From: Alphaproteobacteria bacterium
GTDB taxonomy: Bacteria; Pseudomonadota; Alphaproteobacteria; DSM-16000; Inquilinaceae
Length of the DNA: 43,406 nt
NCBI GenBank assembly: GCA_028281265.1
Contig: JANQKE010000146.1
Location: 1-43,406, forward strand
Direction of reading: 5' to 3'
In this document: piece after piece, positions 28,473 to 35,031 of the stretch
How the letters are laid out: the number at the start of each line of letters is the position of its first letter
How positions within the stretch are numbered: position 1 is the first letter of the stretch
The notes under the pieces: generated by a model
What the model was told of the DNA's origin: nothing
The model's input: the letters and a program-made list of their open reading frames with translations, nothing else
Databases searched by the model: none
Program-made: the position numbers and the translations under genes

Positions 28473-28508
28473 CCCTTATGTCATCCACCAGAAGGGGAGG
28501 GGGCGGCC

Positions 28509-29699
28509 ATGGTCGGTCAGAACCCGGTCTTCATCCCCGGTCCGACCAACATTCCGGATCGGCTGCGTCAGGCGATGAGCCTCCAGACCGCGGACCATCG
28601 GGCCCCCGATTTCGTGGATCTCCTGGGTCCGCTGCTGGAGGACCTGAAGGGTATCTTCAAGACCGGCACCGGGCGGGTCATCACCTTCCCGGCCAGCGGT
28701 ACGGGTGGCTGGGAAGCGGCGATCACCAACACCCTGTCACCCGGCGACACGGTGCTGGTCGCCCGCTACGGCATGTTCAGCCACCGCTGGATCGACATGT
28801 GCCGGCGCCACGGCCTGGACGTCGAGGTGCTCGACCGGCCCTGGGGGAGCGGGGCGCCGGCCGACCTGTTCGCCGAGCGGCTGGCCGCCGACAGGGCCCG
28901 CACCATCAAGGCCGTCCTGGTCACCCATAACGAGACCGCGACCGGTGTCAGAAGTGACGTCGCGGCCGTGCGCCGCGCGATCGATGGCGCCGACCATCCG
29001 GCGCTGCTGCTGGTCGACTGCGTCAGCTCGCTCGCCTCGATGGACTTCCAGATGGACGCCTGGGGGGTGGATATCGCCGTCACCGGCTCCCAGAAAGGGT
29101 TCATGCTGCCGACCGGGATGGCGATCGTCGGGGTCAGCGACAAGGCGATGGCGGCCATCCCGTCCGCCCGCTGCCCGCGCTGCTTCTTCGACTTCCGCGA
29201 CATGGTCGCCGCCAACGATGAGGGCGGCTATCCCTACACCCCACCATTGCCGCTGCTGCACGGCTTGCGTGCCAGCGTGGCGATGCTGGGCGAGGAAGGG
29301 CTGGAGGCCGTGTTCGCCCGGCATTTCCGCATCGCCGAGGGCATCCGCCGGGCGATCGCGGCCTGGGGGATGACCCTGGTGGCCCACAGCCCCGACCTCT
29401 ATTCCGACACCGTCAGCGCCATCCACGTGCCGCCGGGTTTCGACAGCAACACCCTGACCGATCACGCCTACCACACTTATGGTGTATCCTACGGCATCGG
29501 TCTCGGTCCGCTGGACGGCAAGGTGTTCCGCATCGGCCATCTCGGCTCGATGACCGACGTGATGGCGCTCAGCGGCGTGGCGACGCTGGAGATGGCGATG
29601 GCCGATCTCGGCTATCCGATCACGCTGGGCGCCGGCGTCGCCGCCGCCCAGGACTACTACCGCGCCACCGTCACCATCCCGAAGCAGAAGGCTGCGTGA
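28509..29699 (+). CDS. bhcA: Aspartate-glyoxylate aminotransferase of the beta-hydroxyaspartate cycle
   Basis: 396 residues. A class-V aminotransferase of the serine/alanine-glyoxylate type: FIPGPTNIPDRLRQAM at the N-terminus, FPASGTGGWEAAI, THNETATGV, LVDCVSSL with PLP-contacting Asp170, and the PLP lysine K196 in VTGSQKGFMLPTGMA. In this gene context it is expected to convert glyoxylate plus aspartate into glycine plus oxaloacetate. A serine-glyoxylate aminotransferase of the serine cycle is the main alternative, but the bhcB and bhcC neighbours favour bhcA. The ribosome site is GGGGAGGGGGCGG. It is 3 bp from bhcB. Confidence 0.88.
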   Translation: MVGQNPVFIPGPTNIPDRLRQAMSLQTADHRAPDFVDLLGPLLEDLKGIFKTGTGRVITFPASGTGGWEAAITNTLSPGDTVLVARYGMFSHRWIDMCRRHGLDVEVLDRPWGSGAPADLFAERLAADRARTIKAVLVTHNETATGVRSDVAAVRRAIDGADHPALLLVDCVSSLASMDFQMDAWGVDIAVTGSQKGFMLPTGMAIVGVSDKAMAAIPSARCPRCFFDFRDMVAANDEGGYPYTPPLPLLHGLRASVAMLGEEGLEAVFARHFRIAEGIRRAIAAWGMTLVAHSPDLYSDTVSAIHVPPGFDSNTLTDHAYHTYGVSYGIGLGPLDGKVFRIGHLGSMTDVMALSGVATLEMAMADLGYPITLGAGVAAAQDYYRATVTIPKQKAA

Positions 29700-29702
29700 G
29701 TT

Positions 29703-30671
29703 ATGCCCCGCGACCCCGATCCGCCGGCCGTTCCAACCTTCAGTGACGTGCTGGTGGCCCATGACCGGATCCGCCGGCATATCCACCGCACGCCGATCCT
29801 GACCAGCGCGACCTTCGACCGCATGGTCGGGGCCGAGCTGTTCTTCAAATGCGAGAACTTCCAGAAGGCCGGCGCGTTCAAGGTCCGGGGGGCGAGCAAC
29901 GCGGTGTTCGGCCTGACCGACGATCGGGCCGCCAAGGGGGTCGCCACCCACAGCTCCGGCAATCACGGCCTGTCGCTCAGCTACGCCGCCGGCCGCCGGG
30001 GCATCCCGGCCAAGGTGGTGATGCCGCGCACCGCGCCGGAGGCGAAGAAGGCCGCCGTCCGCGGCTACGGGGCGGAGGTGATCGAATGCGAGCCCAGCAT
30101 CTCGTCGCGGGAGGCGGCGCTGGCCGACCTGGTGGCCGAAACCGGGGCGGAGTTCGTGCACCCCTACGACGATCCGCGCGTCATCGCCGGCCAGGCCACC
30201 TGCGCGAAGGAGATGATCGAGGATCTCGGCGCCCTGGACATCATCGTCGCGCCGATCGGCGGCGGCGGCATGATCTCCGGCACCTGCCTGACCTGCTCGA
30301 CCATCGCTCCGGACACGCAAGTAATCGCCGCCGAGCCGGAGGCCGCCGATGACGCCTACCAATCGTTCAAATCCGGCGCCATCGTCGCCTATGACGCGCC
30401 GCAGACCATCGCCGACGGCCTCAAGGTCCCGCTCAAGGAGCTGACCTGGCATTTCGTGTCGACAGGCGTGTCCGACGTGCTGCTGGCGAGCGAGCAGGAG
30501 ATCGTCGACGCGATGCGCCTGACCTGGGAGCGGATGAAGATCGTCATCGAGCCGTCCTGCGCGGTGCCGCTGGCCGCGATCCTGAAGAACAGGGACCGGT
30601 TCGCCGGCAAGCGGGTCGGCGTGATCGTCACCGGCGGCAATGTCGACCTCGACAAGCTGCCCTGGCTCTGA
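29703..30671 (+). CDS. bhcB: Beta-hydroxyaspartate dehydratase (threonine/serine dehydratase family)
   Basis: 322 residues. A fold-type II PLP enzyme: CENFQKAGAFKVRGASNAV with the PLP lysine K60, the substrate loop SSGNHG at 84-89 and the phosphate loop PIGGGGMISG. It resembles serine racemase and threonine/hydroxyaspartate dehydratases. In the cycle it removes water from (2R,3S)-beta-hydroxyaspartate to give iminosuccinate. The assignment rests on its place between bhcA and bhcC; alone it would read only as a threonine/serine dehydratase. A 71-bp gap follows. Confidence 0.85.
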   Translation: MPRDPDPPAVPTFSDVLVAHDRIRRHIHRTPILTSATFDRMVGAELFFKCENFQKAGAFKVRGASNAVFGLTDDRAAKGVATHSSGNHGLSLSYAAGRRGIPAKVVMPRTAPEAKKAAVRGYGAEVIECEPSISSREAALADLVAETGAEFVHPYDDPRVIAGQATCAKEMIEDLGALDIIVAPIGGGGMISGTCLTCSTIAPDTQVIAAEPEAADDAYQSFKSGAIVAYDAPQTIADGLKVPLKELTWHFVSTGVSDVLLASEQEIVDAMRLTWERMKIVIEPSCAVPLAAILKNRDRFAGKRVGVIVTGGNVDLDKLPWL

Positions 30672-30742
30672 CGCCGCTCCGACGCGCCGGACCTTCTCGA
30701 CCGCCGCGGCCGGCCCCACGCAAGTCACCAAGGACCCGACCG

Positions 30743-31897
30743 ATGACCTATATGAGCCGTATCGAAGCCCCGATCGTCGGCCTGACCGTGCCGGCGGAGA
30801 TCGGCATGTCGATCGACGAAGTCAGCACACCCGCCCTGATCGTCGATCTCGACGCCTTCGAGCGTAACGTCGCCCGGATGAAGGCGTTCATCGAACACAA
30901 CGGCCTCCGCCTCCGTGCCCATGCGAAAACCCACAAATCGGCCGACATCGCGCTGTACCAGATGGGCGAGGGCGGGGCCTGCGGGGTGTGCTGCCAAAAG
31001 GTGGCCGAAGCCGAGGGGCTGGTCGCCGCCGGAGTGACCGACGTCCTGGTGTCGAACGAAGTCGTCGATCCGAAGAAGATCGACCGGCTGGCCCGGATGG
31101 CGGCCAAGGCCCGCGTTCTGGTCTGCGTCGACGATCTCGGCAATGTCGACGACCTGTCGGCCGCCGCCGTCAAGCACGGTGTCACCCTCGAATGCCTGGT
31201 GGAGATCGATGTCGGTGCCGGCCGCTGCGGGGTGCAGCCGGGCGAGGCCGCGGTGGCGATCGCCAAGAAGATCGACGCCGCCCCGGGGCTCACCTTCTCC
31301 GGCCTGCAGGCCTATCAGGGGGCGGCCCAGCACGTCCCCGATTTCGGCGAGCGCAAGGCCAAGATCGACGCCGCCATCGGCATGGTGAAGGACACCGTCG
31401 ACCTCCTGACGACCGAGGGCCTCGACTGCGCCATCGTCGGCGGGGCCGGCACCGGCAGCTATTACTTCGAAGGCACCAGCGGCGTGTACAACGAGTTGCA
31501 GTGCGGTTCCTACATCTTCATGGATGCCGACTACCAGCGGGTGAAGGACGACACCGGCGCCTTCATCACCGACTTCGAGAACAGCCTGTTCATCCTGACC
31601 TCGGTGATGTCCCACACCAAGGCCGACAAGGCGATCTGCGACGCCGGGCTCAAGGCCCAGAGTGTGGACAGCGGCTTGCCGACGGTCTTCGGCCGGGACG
31701 ATGTCACCTACATCAAATGCTCCGACGAGCATGGGGTGATCGCCGACCCCGATGGCGTGCTGAAGCTCAACGACAAGCTCAAGCTCGTCCCCGGCCACTG
31801 CGATCCGACCTGCAACGTCCATGACTGGTATGTCGGCGTCCGCAACGGCACGGTTGAATGCCTGTGGCCGGTAACCTCCCGCGGGCTGGCTTACTGA
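30743..31897 (+). CDS. bhcC: Beta-hydroxyaspartate aldolase (DSD1/D-threonine aldolase-like)
   Basis: 384 residues. A fold-type III PLP enzyme: STPALIVDLDAFERNV near the N-terminus and RAHAKTHKSADIA with the likely PLP lysine at 62. The C-terminal metal site is PGHCDPTCNVHDWYV (H352, D354 region), as in D-threonine aldolases. In the cycle it joins glycine and glyoxylate into beta-hydroxyaspartate. AAGGAC precedes the ATG at 30743; a second in-frame ATG is three codons on. It is the last plus-strand gene of this unit: where bhcD would usually follow there is a short gap and a convergent transporter gene. Confidence 0.88.
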   Translation: MTYMSRIEAPIVGLTVPAEIGMSIDEVSTPALIVDLDAFERNVARMKAFIEHNGLRLRAHAKTHKSADIALYQMGEGGACGVCCQKVAEAEGLVAAGVTDVLVSNEVVDPKKIDRLARMAAKARVLVCVDDLGNVDDLSAAAVKHGVTLECLVEIDVGAGRCGVQPGEAAVAIAKKIDAAPGLTFSGLQAYQGAAQHVPDFGERKAKIDAAIGMVKDTVDLLTTEGLDCAIVGGAGTGSYYFEGTSGVYNELQCGSYIFMDADYQRVKDDTGAFITDFENSLFILTSVMSHTKADKAICDAGLKAQSVDSGLPTVFGRDDVTYIKCSDEHGVIADPDGVLKLNDKLKLVPGHCDPTCNVHDWYVGVRNGTVECLWPVTSRGLAY

Positions 31898-31945
31898 TCG
31901 GCCGATCGCGGGCCGGCGGCGTCCAGGACGACGGAGCGGCGCAGG

Positions 31946-31985
31946 CTGGGGTGAGTGCAACGAAACCCAAGCGGTTCACCCCCAG
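31946..31985. terminator. Hairpin between convergent bhcC and lysE-like gene
   Basis: CTGGGGTGA (31946-31954) pairs with TCACCCCCAG (31976-31985) around a 21-nt loop containing AACGAAACCCAAGC. There is no T run. The position suits a two-way transcription barrier. The loop and arm words resemble the widespread proteobacterial palindromes built on TTGGGTTTCGTT, so it may also be a repeat relic (from memory, not checked). Confidence 0.4.
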
Positions 31986-32003
31986 GCAGGGCGTCGCTGC
32001 GCT

Positions 32004-32624
32004 CTAACGGGCTGCGATGGCGACGGCTGCCGAGCCCATCACGCCGCCGGTGATCCGGTTGAGGAGTTTGAGCGCCCGCGGGGTCTTGAACAGCCGGCGG
32101 GCCCGGGTCGCCAGCGCCATGTAACCGCCGAACACCACCGCCAGCACCGCCAGTGTGACCAGCGACAGCTCCAGATAGCCCAGCCACGACACCGCCGTGA
32201 TGTCGAGAAGGGTCGGCAGCAGCGCCAGATAGAACATCATCACCTTGGGGTTGCCCATGGTCACGGCCAGACCGGTCGCGAACAGGCGCACCGGTCGATT
32301 CTCGCCCGCCGCCGCCTCGGCGACCGTATCGAGCGGCCGGACCGGCGCGGTCCACAGCTTCCAGGCCAGGTACATCAGATAGGCCGCTCCCAGATATTTC
32401 AGCATCAGGAACACCCAGTGGAACGCTTCGGCCAGTGCTGCCAGTCCGGCGATGGCAAAGCCCAGCCAGACCACGTCACCCACCGCCAGGCCGGCGGTGA
32501 ACGCCATCGCCCCTTGGGTGCCCCGGCCCAGGACCCGGGCGACGAGAGCGGCGATCCCCGGGCCCGGAGAGGCGGCGGCGACGAACAGGGCGGCGGCGAA
32601 GGTAACCAAACCGATGATGTCCAC
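32004..32624 (-). CDS. LysE/RhtB-family amino-acid exporter
   Basis: 206 residues, six predicted hydrophobic segments. It begins MDIIGLVTFAAALFVAAASPGPGIAALVARVLGRG, where the SPGPG motif is the family hallmark; FATGLAVTMGNPKVMMFYLALLP and LNRITGGVMGSAAVAIAA are also typical. Such inner-membrane proteins export amino acids such as lysine, threonine or homoserine lactones. The GTG at 32624 follows GGAGGACC and fits the family N-terminus. It converges with bhcC and is divergent from fdsG. A role in exporting excess cycle amino acids is possible but not shown. Confidence 0.85.
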   Translation of the reverse strand: MDIIGLVTFAAALFVAAASPGPGIAALVARVLGRGTQGAMAFTAGLAVGDVVWLGFAIAGLAALAEAFHWVFLMLKYLGAAYLMYLAWKLWTAPVRPLDTVAEAAAGENRPVRLFATGLAVTMGNPKVMMFYLALLPTLLDITAVSWLGYLELSLVTLAVLAVVFGGYMALATRARRLFKTPRALKLLNRITGGVMGSAAVAIAAR

Positions 32625-32923
32625 GCGGACGGTCCTCCCGACGGGCAGGAAACGGTGTGCGGTGGCATCCCCACCGCTCGGCCCCGACGATAGCCTGCCG
32701 CGACGGGATTTCCGAGGCATGTCGCCGCAACGGCGGTCTTCGACGACCGGCAGCCGCCGTCTCGCGCAGCCTGCCGCGGCCGGAGCATTCGCTGTCGTTC
32801 TGGGGACGGAGCCGATGGCCAACCGGCCGGACCCTGATCCATGACAAACAAAAGTCCAAGAGCTGTGCTTAGACTAAAGTGCCGGACTGTTCCCACAACG
32901 ATAACGAACCGGGGGGAAACCGG

Positions 32924-33442
32924 ATGGCCCAGGCTTGGGGGACGCTGCACCCCCCAACCCCGCAACCCGTGTCGGCGGCGGCATGCCCCGACATCGCCAC
33001 GCTGTGCGCCCGGCACGGCGGGCGTGCCGATGCGGTGATCGAAGTGCTGCTCGACCTCCAGCACGCCAAGGGGTGCGTGAGCGATGCCGATGTCGCCGCG
33101 GTCGCCCTCGCCCTCAACCTCTCCCGGGCGGAGGTGCATGGTGTCCGCTCCTTCTACACCGATCTGACCCCCGAACCGGTGGCCCACCGCCGGATCCGGC
33201 TGTGCCGGGCGGAAGCCTGCCAGTCGGTCGGCGCCGAGCGGTTGCGGGTGGCGCTGGAGGTGCGGCTTGGCACCGCCATCGATCAGGCGGGGCCGGACGC
33301 CGAGGTGGCGCTGGAGACGGTCTATTGCCTGGGCAACTGCGCGCTGGGGCCGGGCGTGATGGTCGGCGACCGGCTGGTCGGCCGGGCCACCGTCGACCGG
33401 GTGCTCGCCGCCCTTCCGGCGGGGGAGGACGGCGATCCGTGA
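32924..33442 (+). CDS. fdsG: NAD-dependent formate dehydrogenase, gamma subunit (NuoE-like)
   Basis: 172 residues. A thioredoxin-like [2Fe-2S] subunit: ligands C94 and C99 (LCRAEACQSVGA) and C135 and C139 (YCLGNCALGP), the standard C-x4-C...C-x3-C. VHGVRSFYTDLTPEPV is also a NuoE/FdsG feature. It passes electrons toward the FMN/NAD site on FdsB. I start at the ATG at 32924, with GGGGGGAAACC upstream, rather than the frame opening at 32879. The fds promoter should be in the 299 bp shared with lysE; I see no clear elements. The stop overlaps the fdsB GTG. Confidence 0.92.
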   Translation: MAQAWGTLHPPTPQPVSAAACPDIATLCARHGGRADAVIEVLLDLQHAKGCVSDADVAAVALALNLSRAEVHGVRSFYTDLTPEPVAHRRIRLCRAEACQSVGAERLRVALEVRLGTAIDQAGPDAEVALETVYCLGNCALGPGVMVGDRLVGRATVDRVLAALPAGEDGDP

Positions 33443-35031
33443 CCACACCGTTGACCCTCTTCATCCCCCGCGACGCCGCGGCCCGGTCGGTCGGTGCCGA
33501 TGCTGTTGCGCGGGCCGTGGCGGCGGAGGGTGAGCGCCGCGGTCTCGATCTGACCATCATCCGCACCGGCAGCCGCGGGCTGTTCTGGCTGGAGCCGCTG
33601 GTCGAGGTGGTCCGGGACGGTGTCCGATACGGCTTCGGCCCGGTGACGCCCGACGCCGTGTCCGGGCTGCTGGCCGGTGTCGCGGCGGGCCGTGACGATC
33701 ACCCCACCGCCCTGGGGCCGGTCGAAGCGATCCCCTACCTCGCTCGACAGCGACGGATCACCTTCGCCCGCTGCGGGCTGGCCGACCCGCTCGATCTCGA
33801 CGCCTACCGAACCCTGGGCGGCCTGAAGGGGCTGCACGCCGCAGCCCGCCTGTCGCCGGAGGCGATCGTCGACGCGGTGACGGAGTCGGGCCTGCGTGGC
33901 CGGGGCGGGGCCGGTTTCCCGGCCGGGATCAAGTGGAAGACGGTGCTCCAGCAGCCGGACGCGCCGAAATACGTCTGCTGCAACGCCGATGAGGGGGACA
34001 GCGGCACCTTCGCCGACCGGATGCTGATGGAAGGCGACCCGTTCACCCTGCTCGAAGGCATGGCGATCGCCGGCATGGCGACCGGCGCGACCCAAGGCTT
34101 CGTCTATGTCCGCTCGGAGTATCCGGCGGCCATCGCGACGCTGTCGGCCGCGCTGGCGGTGTGGCGCCGGCATGGGCTGCTGGGTGCGGATATCCTGGGC
34201 TCGGGCCGGGCCTTCGACATCACCCTGCGCCGCGGCGCCGGCGCCTATATCTGCGGCGAAGAGAGCGCGATGCTCGAAAGCCTGGAGGGCAAGCGCGGCC
34301 AGGTGCGGATCAAGCCGCCGATCCCGGCCATCGCCGGGCTGTTCGGCCGGCCGACGGTGGTCAACAACGTGCTGACGCTCGCCACCGTGCCGATGATCCT
34401 CGCCGCGGCCGGCGGCGAGACCCCCCCGTATCAGACGCTCGGCGTGGGGCGGTCGACCGGCACCCAAGCCTTCCAGCTCGCCGGCAACATCCGGCACGGC
34501 GGGCTGGTCGAACTGCCCTTCGGTGTCAGCTTGCGCACCCTGATCGAGGCGTTCGGCGGCGGCACCCGCAGCGGCCGGCCGGTTCGCGCCGTCCAGGTCG
34601 GCGGCCCCTTGGGCGCGTTCCTGCCGGCCGGCGCCCTGGACGTGCCGATGACGTATGAGGCTCTGGCCGAGGCCGGGGCGATGCTGGGCCATGGCGGCAT
34701 CGTCGTGTTCGACGACACCGTCGATATGGCCGCGCAGGCCGAATTCTCCTTCCACTTCTGTGCGGAGGAGTCCTGCGGCAAGTGCACGCCGTGCCGGATC
34801 GGTGCGGTCCGCGGGGCGGAGACCGTCGCCAAGATCCGCCGCGGCCAGGAGGTGGAGGCGAACCTCACCCTGGTCGCCGATCTGTGCGAGTTGATGACCG
34901 ACGGGTCGCTGTGCGCCATGGGCGGGCTGACGCCGATGCCGGTCCTGAGCGCCATCCGCCATTTCCCCGAAGACTTCCGGGCGCAGCCGCCGACTGCCGC
35001 CCATCCCCACCTCGAGGAGGTGACGCCATGA
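33439..35031 (+). CDS. fdsB: Formate dehydrogenase, beta subunit (NuoF-like, FMN/NAD)
   Basis: 530 residues. The N-terminal 130 residues form a thioredoxin-like region without cluster cysteines, as in other FdsB. Then comes the NuoF core: SGLRGRGGAGFPAGIKW (FMN/NADH), CNADEGDSGTFADR, GAYICGEESAMLESLEG, and the [4Fe-4S] ligands in ESCGKCTPCRIG plus a later Cys near SLCAMG. This subunit reduces NAD+. The GTG start overlaps fdsG by four bases and the stop overlaps fdsA by four (ATGA), so the whole operon is translationally coupled. Confidence 0.95.
   Translation: MTTPLTLFIPRDAAARSVGADAVARAVAAEGERRGLDLTIIRTGSRGLFWLEPLVEVVRDGVRYGFGPVTPDAVSGLLAGVAAGRDDHPTALGPVEAIPYLARQRRITFARCGLADPLDLDAYRTLGGLKGLHAAARLSPEAIVDAVTESGLRGRGGAGFPAGIKWKTVLQQPDAPKYVCCNADEGDSGTFADRMLMEGDPFTLLEGMAIAGMATGATQGFVYVRSEYPAAIATLSAALAVWRRHGLLGADILGSGRAFDITLRRGAGAYICGEESAMLESLEGKRGQVRIKPPIPAIAGLFGRPTVVNNVLTLATVPMILAAAGGETPPYQTLGVGRSTGTQAFQLAGNIRHGGLVELPFGVSLRTLIEAFGGGTRSGRPVRAVQVGGPLGAFLPAGALDVPMTYEALAEAGAMLGHGGIVVFDDTVDMAAQAEFSFHFCAEESCGKCTPCRIGAVRGAETVAKIRRGQEVEANLTLVADLCELMTDGSLCAMGGLTPMPVLSAIRHFPEDFRAQPPTAAHPHLEEVTP

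Larger units (their letters stand above)
28099..28508. other. Divergent regulatory region bhcR / bhcA
   Basis: 410 bp without a gene. The part near bhcR is filled by palindromic repeats (28132-28258). The part near bhcA (28320-28480) is notably AT-rich against the GC-rich background and contains GAAAAACTTTTC (28336-28347), an ATCCGGAT palindrome at 28451-28458 and the promoter candidate listed below. An IclR-type operator is expected here, but I cannot choose between these sites. Confidence 0.5.

Noticed and set aside
28737-30731. 664-codon antisense frame under bhcA/bhcB
   Set aside because: No recognisable domain; it covers two genes with intact PLP-enzyme motifs on the other strand.
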